NCBI GenBank assembly: GCA_017547175.1
Contig: JAFYQI010000010.1
Span: 52,676 to 116,675 of the forward strand
Length of the DNA stretch: 64,000 nt
DNA from: Alistipes sp.
GTDB lineage: Bacteria > Bacteroidota > Bacteroidia > Bacteroidales > Rikenellaceae
Direction: 5' to 3'
The notes under the pieces were generated by a model. The model searched no databases. It had not been told where the DNA came from and worked only from the letters and a program-made list of their open reading frames with translations. Below, one piece after another: positions 1 through 7,966 of this stretch; position 1 is the first letter of the stretch; every line of letters starts with the position of its first letter. A program made the translations under genes and the position numbers.

Positions 1-2
1 GC

Positions 3-359
3 CGCTCGCGCCCTGCGACTCAATTGGTCAACGAACTTTTCCGCCTCCTCAACCACCGAACACCGATCGAAGAGGAAGAACCTATCGAATCCTTCTTCAC
101 CTGGTATGGTTTGTGGGGATATCGCACAACAACGCAAGAGGTGATTCCGCCACTCTACGATTTCGCCGACGATTTCCGAGAGGGAGTCGCCCGTGTACGT
201 ATCGGCTCGGCATGGCACTACATCGATCGAACGGGACAAAGCCTGTTGCACGATCCCATGTGGCGCGACATTGAATCGTTCCGCCAGGGACGTGCCAGGG
301 TTACGACCGACCAGGGGTGTTATGAGATCGACTTGGCGGGCAATCGCTTTGAAATTTGA
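3..359 (+). CDS. WG-repeat protein, C-terminal part (5' end outside window)
   Basis: The frame is open from the left edge, so this is the tail of a longer gene; the TTG at 24 is probably internal. The visible 119 residues include two WG-type units (FADDFREGVARVRIG... YIDRTGQ, then FRQGRARV). They closely resemble the C-terminal WG units of the protein at 3009-3959 (WADDFHEGRAVV... LINRTG). WG repeats are beta-rich scaffolding repeats of unclear function, often found beside kinase-like domains in Bacteroidota. The missing N-terminus may be kinase-like as in the downstream paralogue, but that cannot be seen here. The -33 box of the next promoter lies within its last codons. Confidence 0.75.
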   Translation, partial: RSRPATQLVNELFRLLNHRTPIEEEEPIESFFTWYGLWGYRTTTQEVIPPLYDFADDFREGVARVRIGSAWHYIDRTGQSLLHDPMWRDIESFRQGRARVTTDQGCYEIDLAGNRFEI

Positions 360-378
360 GGCGAAAGATGTATATTTG
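348..378 (+). promoter_or_regulatory. Bacteroidota-type promoter for the DUF4954/VWA/WG cluster
   Basis: TTTG at 348-351, 19 bases, then TATATTTG at 371-378. This matches the -33/-7 consensus TTTG...TAnnTTTG of the Bacteroidota primary sigma factor. The start codon of the next gene is at 406, giving a leader of about 25 nt. Confidence 0.75.
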
Positions 379-405
379 CAAGTTAATAGGTAGACAACGA
401 ACGGC

Positions 406-2127
406 ATGAGAAACCTGACACCATCGGAGATCGAGACCTTGAAACGGCTGGGCAATACGGCCGAAAATTGGTCAACGATTCGCGTATCGGAAGATTTCTG
501 CCCCGAACAGTTGCAGCAAAGCCGCCTATCGGGCGAGATCGAGCTGCACGAGGGGGCACGCATCATCTGTTCGTATGTGGCTGATTATCGGATTGGTGCA
601 CGCACCACCATCGAACAAGTTACGGCGCTTCAATGCCGTCACCGCAGCTCGTTCGGCAACGGTACCAAGGTGGCCACGATGAACGAATGTGAGGGCCGTA
701 GCGTCAGCATCTGCGACACGCTCAGCGCACAAGTAGCCTACCTGATGGCCATCTACCGCCACCGTCCCCGCTTGATCGAGCGCTTGGAGTCTATCGTCGC
801 AGCGGTGGTCGATGAGCGTCAAGACACCCTCGGTACCATTGGCGAAGATTGTCACCTTTCGGGAGCACGCTTCCTCCGCGAGGTGCGTATCGGCAACCGC
901 GTTAGAATCGACGGTGCTTCGGCTTTGGTCAATGGTACAATTCTCGACGACAGCTATATCGGCGTCGATGTCAAAGCCTATGACTTTGTCGTTGCCGAGG
1001 GTACCCGTCTGGATAACGGGGCAACCATCGAGCGTTGTTTCGTCGGCGAGAGCTGCCTGCTGGATAAAGGCTTCACGGCTGCCGACTCGCTCTTCTTTGC
1101 CAACTCTCATTGCGAGAACGGCGAGGCTGCCGCCATCTTTGCCGGTCCCTACACCGTTTCGCACCACAAATCTTCGCTCCTGATTGCGGGCATGTTCTCG
1201 TTCTTTAATGCCGGTAGCGGCTCGAACCAGAGCAACCACCTCTTCAAAAGCGGCGCCGTACATCAGGCCGTACATCCGCGCGGCTGCAAATTTGCCAGCG
1301 GAGCCTACATCATGGCACCGGCCATTGAAGGTGCCTTTACGATGGTCATGGGACACCACTCACGCCACCACGATGTCTCGATATTCCCCTACTCCTACCT
1401 GTTGGAGAAGGAGGAGCGATCGTTCCTGTTGCCGGCAGTCAATCTCGCAAGCTACGGCACGGTACGCGACATCGAGAAGTGGCCCAAACGCGATAAGCGC
1501 AAGGTGATGCGCGATGTGATCAATTTCGAAGCGCACAACCCCTATACCGCTGGAGCGATGCTGCGTGCCGTGGATATGCTCCACACCATCGAGGAGGCCA
1601 ATCCCGACAGCCCGATCTACACCTACAACCATGTACAGATTCGTGCTGCAGCCCTGCAACGCGGCATTACGCTCTACAACCGAGCCATTGTCGCCGCACT
1701 CGGCGCCATGCTCGAACGAGGCGGCTCGAACGACCGCTATGTCGGTTCGGGACGCTGGCTCGACCTGGCCGGCCAATACATCACGAAGCAGGCCGTGGAT
1801 CACATCGTGGAGCAGATCGAAGCGGGCGCACTCGAAAATCTGCAGGCAATCGACAACGCCTTTCGCATCTTTGCCATCCACTACGATGATTATGCCCACA
1901 GTTGGGCTGAACAGATTTACGGCGCGCTCTTGGGGCATACCCCCTCGATCGAGGAGCTCAACGAGGCTATCACAGCCGGACGCAATGCCCGAGAGGCGAT
2001 TCGTTGTATGACCGACACTGACCGTCAACGCGATTGCAGCGCCGAGATGGCTGTCAGCTACGGTTTGGATTGCGACACGATGGAGGAGCGCATGGCCGAT
2101 TTCCGTACCGTGCGCGGCCTGAGTTAA
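406..2127 (+). CDS. DUF4954 family protein with left-handed beta-helix region
   Basis: 573 aa. Residues about 140-270 carry irregular hexapeptide-like turns (IGNRVRIDGAS, IGVDVKAYDFV) typical of the left-handed beta-helix of acyltransferases and nucleotidyltransferases. Next comes a His/Gly-rich region (SGSNQSNHLFKSGAVHQ, MGHHSRHHDVS) that I recognise from the DUF4954 family of Bacteroidota, and then a helical C-terminus. The family has no established reaction; the beta-helix suggests sugar-nucleotide or acyl chemistry, but no catalytic residue can be assigned. There is no signal peptide, so it should be cytoplasmic. It is the first gene after the promoter at 348-378 and lies 24 bases before the VWA gene. 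Confidence 0.8.
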   Translation: MRNLTPSEIETLKRLGNTAENWSTIRVSEDFCPEQLQQSRLSGEIELHEGARIICSYVADYRIGARTTIEQVTALQCRHRSSFGNGTKVATMNECEGRSVSICDTLSAQVAYLMAIYRHRPRLIERLESIVAAVVDERQDTLGTIGEDCHLSGARFLREVRIGNRVRIDGASALVNGTILDDSYIGVDVKAYDFVVAEGTRLDNGATIERCFVGESCLLDKGFTAADSLFFANSHCENGEAAAIFAGPYTVSHHKSSLLIAGMFSFFNAGSGSNQSNHLFKSGAVHQAVHPRGCKFASGAYIMAPAIEGAFTMVMGHHSRHHDVSIFPYSYLLEKEERSFLLPAVNLASYGTVRDIEKWPKRDKRKVMRDVINFEAHNPYTAGAMLRAVDMLHTIEEANPDSPIYTYNHVQIRAAALQRGITLYNRAIVAALGAMLERGGSNDRYVGSGRWLDLAGQYITKQAVDHIVEQIEAGALENLQAIDNAFRIFAIHYDDYAHSWAEQIYGALLGHTPSIEELNEAITAGRNAREAIRCMTDTDRQRDCSAEMAVSYGLDCDTMEERMADFRTVRGLS

Positions 2128-2151
2128 CCTAATACGACCCCAAACTGCCCT

Positions 2152-3006
2152 ATGTACACTCAAAGCATTACACGCTCTCATCGCACCGCTTTTGTACTGC
2201 TGATCGACGGTTCAGGCTCGATGGCCGAAGAGATCGCTTTTCGTGGAATTCGCGTCTCAAAGGCCAAAGCCGTTTCGCTCATTACCAACGAATTGATCTT
2301 CGAGCTGATCGAACGAGCACGTCGCAGTGAGGGAATTCGTGACTACTACGACATCGCCATTCTCGGCTATTCGGGCGATGACGAAGTCTGCTCGCTCCTT
2401 CCGGGTGGCGATCAGATGATTTCGATTGCCGACCTGGCGGCTCAACCCATCACGATGGTCAGTCGGACAGTCGAATTGAAATTACCCGACGGTCGTTGCG
2501 CGTTACGCGAGGTACAGACACCACAGTGGATTGCACCGCGTGCCGTAGGACAAACGCCCATGATTGAGGCTATGCGTATGGCGCGCGATCTGGTGGCAGG
2601 TTGGATTGCCCGCGAGGAGCACAACGAGAGTTTTCCGCCCATCGTCTTCAACATCACCGATGGTGAAGCAACCGACGGCACGGATGAGGAGTTGTTGAGT
2701 GTGGCTCGTCAGATTCGCTCACTCGCCACCCAGGACGGCAACACGCTACTTGTCCATATCCACATCGGTGCGGGCGATCTGCGAACGCTCTTCTTCCCGG
2801 GAGCCGATGAGCCGCTGCCGATCAACCACCACGCACGAACGCTCTACGAGGCTTCGAGCGAAATGCCGGCCTGCTTCAACAAGGCCATTCGCAGCGCAAA
2901 GGGCGCCGGATCGTTACCGCCCTTCCGAGGAATGAGTTTCAACGCATCGGCTGCCGATCTGCTGACGATGCTCGACATAGGTTCTATCAGCGTAAAGACC
3001 GAATAA
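2152..3006 (+). CDS. von Willebrand factor A domain protein, TerY-like
   Basis: 284 aa, a single VWA domain without signal peptide, so cytoplasmic. The metal-ion-dependent adhesion site looks complete: D19-G-S21-G-S23, then T135 in GQTPM and D170 in NITDGEATDG. TerY-type VWA proteins of this size are commonly encoded next to kinase and phosphatase partners. Here the partner is the kinase-like WG protein, whose start codon lies 2 bases after this stop, so translational coupling is likely. No PP2C phosphatase is visible in the window. A phosphosignalling or complex-assembly role is inference from context. Confidence 0.8.
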   Translation: MYTQSITRSHRTAFVLLIDGSGSMAEEIAFRGIRVSKAKAVSLITNELIFELIERARRSEGIRDYYDIAILGYSGDDEVCSLLPGGDQMISIADLAAQPITMVSRTVELKLPDGRCALREVQTPQWIAPRAVGQTPMIEAMRMARDLVAGWIAREEHNESFPPIVFNITDGEATDGTDEELLSVARQIRSLATQDGNTLLVHIHIGAGDLRTLFFPGADEPLPINHHARTLYEASSEMPACFNKAIRSAKGAGSLPPFRGMSFNASAADLLTMLDIGSISVKTE

Positions 3007-3008
3007 CC

Positions 3009-3959
3009 ATGGCTGCATCGATTCGCCAATTTTCCGAAGCCCTGCTCCTGCCCGAGGAGCATCTGCTAACGTTGCACGATTGCGAGGTGATGATCTCTCT
3101 GGAGGGTATTCCGGCACTGCATCGCACCTCAACCATGGTCGAGGCAGAAATTCGACGCAACGGAACACACTACCTGTTGGCCATGCCGTTGAACGAACAT
3201 ACGGCCATCGAGATTGAGCAACGGGCCTCAGCCCTGCAACGCCTGCGCCATCGCGCCCTGGCATCGCTGCGGGTACTGCCTGATGAGTTGCGCAGTTTCG
3301 ACCTTGCCGGTCGTCCGACCTATACCACGCTCTACCTGCAAGAGCTTGCAGGTGAGTCGTTCGAAGAGGTCACCGAAAAGTTGGATCCGACGACCTTGAA
3401 CGACGCCTTGGAGCGGCTGGGTAACGAGTTGGCTGCGTTACCGCTTGCTCACAATAACCTCAAAGCCGAAAATCTGCGTTGGCGAGAGGATCATCTGGAG
3501 GTGATTCGTCCCTGGTTTGCCGAGGTTGGAGGCGATATAAAGCGCGACCAACAGGCCTTGGCACAACTACGCCGCCCCACCACCGAGAAGCTTTACCTCT
3601 CGGACTGCGAAGCCGACTACGAGGCCTCTACGACGCGTGATTGGTGCGGTCACGAATTTGAGGGGTTGATCTGCTTTCACGACGAAGCAGGTTACGGCTA
3701 CATGGATCGCGACGAGCAGGTGGTCATCGCTCCCCAATTTCGCTGGGCCGACGATTTCCACGAAGGCCGTGCTGTCGTCGAATGCGAAGAGGGCATGGGA
3801 CTGATCAACCGCACGGGAGATTTTGTACTACCACCCCGCTACGAAATTGTCGAATATCTCTACGCCGAGAGTATCGTTCGCGTGCGAAAAGAGGGGTTAT
3901 GGGCTACGTTCGATATCACGGGCGAGCAAATCGAGCCATTCAAACCGCTCGAAGCTTAA
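3009..3959 (+). CDS. WG-repeat protein with N-terminal degenerate kinase-like domain
   Basis: 316 aa. Residues about 1-195 resemble a protein kinase fold. HNNLKAEN at 148-155 aligns with the kinase catalytic loop HRDLKxxN, with the catalytic Asp replaced by Asn. No clear VAIK lysine (LLAMPL at about 56-61) and no DFG motif are present, so catalysis is doubtful. Residues about 219-310 form WG-type repeats (GYGYMDRDEQVVIAPQF; GLINRTGDFVLPPRYE; GLWATFDITGEQIE). There is no signal peptide. It is the last gene of the promoter-headed cluster and a partial paralogue of the gene ending at 359. The kinase assignment comes from motif spacing by eye and needs a structural check. Confidence 0.65.
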   Translation: MAASIRQFSEALLLPEEHLLTLHDCEVMISLEGIPALHRTSTMVEAEIRRNGTHYLLAMPLNEHTAIEIEQRASALQRLRHRALASLRVLPDELRSFDLAGRPTYTTLYLQELAGESFEEVTEKLDPTTLNDALERLGNELAALPLAHNNLKAENLRWREDHLEVIRPWFAEVGGDIKRDQQALAQLRRPTTEKLYLSDCEADYEASTTRDWCGHEFEGLICFHDEAGYGYMDRDEQVVIAPQFRWADDFHEGRAVVECEEGMGLINRTGDFVLPPRYEIVEYLYAESIVRVRKEGLWATFDITGEQIEPFKPLEA

Positions 3960-4007
3960 CACACAATACCACAAAATTGAAGAAGCAACACAAAAAAAAG
4001 ATAGATT

Positions 4008-4931
4008 ATGGAGAAAATTAAAACCTTGATTATCGGTAGCGGCCCGGCCGGATACACGGCAGCCATCTACCTTTCGCGCGCCAACCTGGCCCCTGTACTT
4101 TACGAGGGTATTCAGCCCGGCGGCCAGCTGACCACCACGACCCAGATCGAGAACTATCCGGGTTTTGCTGACGGAATCGATGCCAACGAGCTGATGGGTG
4201 CCATGCGCAAGCAGGCCGAGAATCTCGGCACCACAATTCGCACGGGCAGCATCACGAAGGTTGATCTTTCGTCGCGCCCGTTCCATGTCGAGGTGGAGGA
4301 TGGCACCGAGATTGAGGCCGAGAGCCTGATTATTGCCACGGGCGCTTCAGCCAAATACCTCGGTCTGCCCTCGGAGCTGAAGTTCCGCGGTCAGGGCGTG
4401 AGCGCCTGCGCTACGTGCGACGGTTTCTTCTACCGCAAGCGTGACGTGGCCGTTGTAGGTGGCGGTGATACGGCTTGCGAGGAGGCTACCTACCTCGCAT
4501 CACTCTGCCGTCAGGTCTATATGATCGTTCGCAAGCCCTACCTACGCGCCTCGAAGGCGATGCAGCAGCGCGTATTCGATACGCCGAATATCGAGGTACT
4601 ATTCGAGTACAACACAGCCGAGGTGCTGGGTGACGATATGATGGGTGTAACGGGTGTGAAGGTGCGCAAGACGGACGGCTCGGAGCGCACGCTCGACGTG
4701 GCCGGTTTTTTCCTGGCCATTGGTCACCACCCCAACACGGAGCTCTTCGACGGTCAGTTAGAGTTGGACGAGGAGGGTTACATCAAGGTAGAGCCTGGTA
4801 CGTCGAAGACCTCGGTAGAGGGTGTCTTTGCCGCCGGTGACGTGAAGGATCCCCACTACCGCCAGGCTATTGCCGCTGCCGGTTCTGGTTGCATCGCCGC
4901 TCTGGACTGCGAGCGTTTCCTGCGCAAGTAG
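4008..4931 (+). CDS. trxB: Thioredoxin-disulfide reductase
   Basis: 307 aa, the usual low-molecular-weight TrxR length. The FAD-binding motif GSGPAG is at residues 10-15, the redox pair C134-A-T-C137 in SACATCDGFF, the NADPH-binding GGGDTA at 151-156, and a second FAD-contact segment near the end (GVFAAGDV). It reduces thioredoxin with NADPH in the cytoplasm. It is preceded by a short AT-rich gap with no recognisable -7 box and followed by a long palindromic repeat (4944-5017). Confidence 0.97.
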   Translation: MEKIKTLIIGSGPAGYTAAIYLSRANLAPVLYEGIQPGGQLTTTTQIENYPGFADGIDANELMGAMRKQAENLGTTIRTGSITKVDLSSRPFHVEVEDGTEIEAESLIIATGASAKYLGLPSELKFRGQGVSACATCDGFFYRKRDVAVVGGGDTACEEATYLASLCRQVYMIVRKPYLRASKAMQQRVFDTPNIEVLFEYNTAEVLGDDMMGVTGVKVRKTDGSERTLDVAGFFLAIGHHPNTELFDGQLELDEEGYIKVEPGTSKTSVEGVFAAGDVKDPHYRQAIAAAGSGCIAALDCERFLRK

Positions 4932-4943
4932 GCATATAGAAAA

Positions 4944-5017
4944 GGGACCTATAAGACTTATGGGGCCTATGAGATTAACCAAAACCACTCATAGGCTTTA
5001 TAGGTCATATAGGTCTC
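4944..5017 (+). repeat. Interspersed palindromic repeat, copy 1 (long hairpin)
   Basis: Two 30-nt arms (4944-4973 and 4988-5017) flank a 14-nt loop. In plus-strand RNA the arms pair with 24 Watson-Crick pairs, 5 G.U pairs and one A-A mismatch. Each arm is built from about 9-10-nt units of the type (R)CCTATaag / CTTATggg. A shorter relative lies at 49923-49970. No T-run follows, so it is not an ordinary terminator. It fills most of the trxB-rnz gap. Confidence 0.85.
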
Positions 5018-5044
5018 ATCCCACTTTTTGAGTTTACAACCATT

Positions 5045-5968
5045 GTGAGTTTTCGCATCACCATACTCGGGTCAGCTTCAGCCAAACCCACCATCCACCG
5101 TCACCCCTCGGGGCAGGTGGTCAACATCCACGAGCAGTATTACCTGGTGGATGCCGGGGAGGGTGTGCAACAACAACTCATCAAATACGGAATCAATCCA
5201 CTGAAGATCAAAGAGGTTTTCATCTCACACCTGCACGGCGACCATGTATTCGGCATCTTCCCGCTGATCTCGACCTTGGGTCTGTATGGCAAGCGCACCC
5301 CGCTCAAAGTCTATGCACCGGCCCCCTTTGGCGAGATGCTGGCCGCCCACCTGCGCTTTTTCGATACGGCACTCCCCTACGAGGTGGAGTGGATCGAGGT
5401 GGATACGACCAAGCATCAACTCTTGAGCGAAAATCGCACGATCGAGATCTGGAGCGTTCCGCTGCGCCATCGGGTACCGTGTGCCGGCTTTCTTTTCCGC
5501 GAAAAAGAGCCGCCCCTGAATGTTGAGAAGTTCAAGATTGCGAAATACGACCTTTCGATTGAGCAGATTACGGCAGCCAAACGGGGTGAGGATGTAGTAT
5601 TGGAGAGCGGTGAACGGATTCCGAACAGCGAACTGACCTACCGCCCCTATGCACCACGCTCCTACGCCTACCTGTCGGATACAAACTTTTCGGCCAAGGC
5701 GGCCACACTCTGCCACGGAGTCGATCTGATGTACCACGAGGCGACCTATGCAGCCGAGGAGCAACGCTCGGCCAAAGATCGCGGCCATTCGACCACAACT
5801 GACGCTGCGAAAGCAGCCCTCAAAGCCGAAGCCCGTCGACTCGTGATCGGTCACTACTCGGCCCGTTACAAGACGTTAGAGCCCCTCTTGGAGGAGTGTC
5901 GGGCACGCTTTGCGGAGAGCTATTTAGCCATTGAAGGCGAAACATTTACGATTGAAAAACATGACTAA
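5045..5968 (+). CDS. rnz: Ribonuclease Z (tRNA 3' endonuclease)
   Basis: 307 aa, metallo-beta-lactamase fold. The zinc-binding H62-L-H64-G-D66-H67 is present, further metal ligands fall in the YLSDTN and HEATY segments, and RGHSTTTDAA and GHYSARY follow, as in RNase Z. It matures tRNA 3' ends. The start is GTG at 5045; no ATG lies before the conserved ITILGSASAKP. The last 8 bases overlap the start of the methyltransferase gene, so the two are probably translationally coupled. Confidence 0.95.
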   Translation: MSFRITILGSASAKPTIHRHPSGQVVNIHEQYYLVDAGEGVQQQLIKYGINPLKIKEVFISHLHGDHVFGIFPLISTLGLYGKRTPLKVYAPAPFGEMLAAHLRFFDTALPYEVEWIEVDTTKHQLLSENRTIEIWSVPLRHRVPCAGFLFREKEPPLNVEKFKIAKYDLSIEQITAAKRGEDVVLESGERIPNSELTYRPYAPRSYAYLSDTNFSAKAATLCHGVDLMYHEATYAAEEQRSAKDRGHSTTTDAAKAALKAEARRLVIGHYSARYKTLEPLLEECRARFAESYLAIEGETFTIEKHD

Positions 5969-6707
5969 AGCCGAAATACAGTTGGTGCGTGCACTCGCCG
6001 ACAAGCGTGCACGTCTGGAGCACGGGCTCTTTGTGGCCGAGGGCGAGAAACTCATCGGGGAGATTCGTACCTCGAAATTGCGCGTGCGTAAAATCTACGC
6101 CCTTGAGGGTATCTTCGAAGGGGCGGAGGTCGAGGTGGTTAGCCCGAAGGAGATGGAGCGCGTATCGCTGCTCAAGACCCCCTCGAAGGCCGTTGCGCTG
6201 GTCGAGATTCCGCGCCACACGCTACGCGCCCATGAACTGAAAAACAGACTAATACTCGCATTGGACGAGGTGCAGAATCCGGGCAATCTGGGGACCATTA
6301 TCCGCCTCGCGGATTGGTTCGGCATTACCGACATTGTCTGCTCGATGGATTCGGCCGACTGCTTCAACCCCAAAGTGGTACAAGCCACCATGGGTGCCAT
6401 CTTGCGTGTCAAGGTCCACTACACCGATTTGACCCGCTTTTTGGAGGAGGCTGTCCGACTGGATATTCCGCGCTACGGCACCTTCCTTGAGGGGGCGAAC
6501 CTCTACGACACGGAGCTCACTGACGGGGGTATCATCGTCATGGGCAACGAAGGACGCGGCATCTCACGACCGATCGAGGCGCTCGTTTCACACAAGGTGC
6601 TCATCCCCGCCTACCCGGCCGATCGCCCCACCAGCGAGTCGCTCAACGTAGCCATGGCAACGGGTATCATCTGCGCCGAGTTTCGCCGTCGAACAAGCTC
6701 TAAATAA
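5961..6707 (+). CDS. TrmH/SpoU-family RNA 2'-O-methyltransferase
   Basis: 248 aa. It has a small N-terminal substrate-binding domain (residues 1-90) and a C-terminal SPOUT domain with motif 1 (LDEVQNPGNLGTIIR), motif 2 (GNEGRGIS) and motif 3 (SLNVAMATGI), which form the SAM-binding trefoil knot. The family methylates 2'-OH groups of rRNA or tRNA; the exact target cannot be read from sequence. The ATG at 5961 is preferred over an upstream TTG at 5931 because it overlaps the rnz stop by 8 bases and leaves a normal-length protein. Confidence 0.9.
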   Translation: MTKAEIQLVRALADKRARLEHGLFVAEGEKLIGEIRTSKLRVRKIYALEGIFEGAEVEVVSPKEMERVSLLKTPSKAVALVEIPRHTLRAHELKNRLILALDEVQNPGNLGTIIRLADWFGITDIVCSMDSADCFNPKVVQATMGAILRVKVHYTDLTRFLEEAVRLDIPRYGTFLEGANLYDTELTDGGIIVMGNEGRGISRPIEALVSHKVLIPAYPADRPTSESLNVAMATGIICAEFRRRTSSK

Positions 6708-6724
6708 AAAAACGGCGTAAGTGA

Positions 6725-6755
6725 TTGCTAACTCGAAGAATAATTGCTACATTTG
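6725..6755 (+). promoter_or_regulatory. Promoter for pdxA
   Basis: ATTG (TTG at 6725-6727), 20 bases, then TACATTTG at 6748-6755, a good -7 box. Transcription should start near 6759, which excludes the TTG at 6744 as start codon and supports the ATG at 6780. Confidence 0.7.
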
Positions 6756-6779
6756 TCGGTTGAAAGCTATCAAAAACGA

Positions 6780-7865
6780 ATGACAGAAAATTTACTCAAG
6801 ATAGGTATTACGCAGGGTGACCCGAACGGCATTGGCTGGGAGGTGATCCTCAAGACCATTTCGAATCCGCTCCTGGTGGAGCTTTGTACCCCCGTACTCT
6901 ACGGCTCGACAGAGGCCATGAACTTTTACCGCAAAACGATTCAGGAGCTGGATGCGTTTGAGGTGGTGAAGGTTGCCTCGGCTGCCGAAGCGCAAGAGGG
7001 GCGCATCAATTTGGTCGAGTGTGGTGCCATCACCGCCATCGAGCCGGGCAAGGCCTCACCCCAAGCGGGTCAAGCTGCCGTCGAGGCACTCGAAAAGGCC
7101 GCCGAGGATCTGCTCAATGGTGAGTTGGATGCCGTTGTGACGGCGCCGTTCGACAAAGAGATGGTGCAGAACGACAACTTCCGCTTCACGGGCCACACGG
7201 AGTTCTTCGGAGCAAAGTTCGAGGGTGAGCCGATGATGATCATGTGCAGCGAGCGCTTGCGTGTGGGTCTTGTGACCAAGCATCTGCCCATTGCCGAGAT
7301 TCCGCGCCACATCACCCGCGAAAAGATCGTGCAGGATCTGCGCACGCTCAAGAAGAGCCTGATCGAGGATTTCGGAGTCGTTGAGCCGCGTATTGCCGTG
7401 TTGGCCCTGAATCCCCACGCCGGCGACGGTGGTCTGCTGGGTACGGAGGAGCAGGAGGTGATTCGTCCCGCCATCAACGAGGCCTATGAGGAGGGTATCC
7501 TCGCCTTTGGCCCCTTTGCTGCCGACGGGCTCTTTGCCAGCGGCTCGTACACGAAGTACGACGGTGTGTTGGCCATGTACCACGACCAGGGGTTGGCTCC
7601 CTTCAAAACGCTCTCACCCGACGGGGTGAATCTGACGGCCTCACTGAGCGCCGTACGCACATCTCCCGACCACGGCACGGCATTCGATATTGCCGGCCAG
7701 GACAAGGCCGATGCACAATCGATGCGCAACGCCCTCTATACGGCTATCGACGTGGCACGTAACCGCCGAGCCTACAGCGAGTGGAGTGCCAATCCGCTGC
7801 CGAAAGCCGAGCGCGAGCGTACGCGTCGCGACCAGGAGCGCAGTGAGCGTTTCAAGGCCGAATAA
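6780..7865 (+). CDS. pdxA: 4-hydroxythreonine-4-phosphate dehydrogenase
   Basis: 361 aa. The protein begins IGITQGDPNGIGWE, the PdxA N-terminal signature. It also has TGHTEFF, LALNPHAGDGG and YHDQGLAPFK, which carry the metal- and substrate-binding histidines. It oxidises 4-phosphohydroxy-L-threonine with NAD in the DXP-dependent route to pyridoxal 5'-phosphate. The length fits the family. It has its own promoter. The C-terminal 30 residues are charged and Arg/Glu-rich (ERERTRRDQERSERF), a tail extending beyond the conserved domain. Confidence 0.96.
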   Translation: MTENLLKIGITQGDPNGIGWEVILKTISNPLLVELCTPVLYGSTEAMNFYRKTIQELDAFEVVKVASAAEAQEGRINLVECGAITAIEPGKASPQAGQAAVEALEKAAEDLLNGELDAVVTAPFDKEMVQNDNFRFTGHTEFFGAKFEGEPMMIMCSERLRVGLVTKHLPIAEIPRHITREKIVQDLRTLKKSLIEDFGVVEPRIAVLALNPHAGDGGLLGTEEQEVIRPAINEAYEEGILAFGPFAADGLFASGSYTKYDGVLAMYHDQGLAPFKTLSPDGVNLTASLSAVRTSPDHGTAFDIAGQDKADAQSMRNALYTAIDVARNRRAYSEWSANPLPKAERERTRRDQERSERFKAE

Positions 7866-7966
7866 CGTATAACGAACTAAACATTTGGTGACTCGGGAGG
7901 TGTATTCCGTCTCGTAATTGTGGAAGCACCGAACGAAACCGCAAACTAAAACTTATAAAAAACACT

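Noticed and set aside
7866..7966. T-box or other tRNA-sensing leader before thrS
   Set aside because: Only 101 bases, no specifier-hairpin or antiterminator pattern, and T-boxes are not expected in Bacteroidota.
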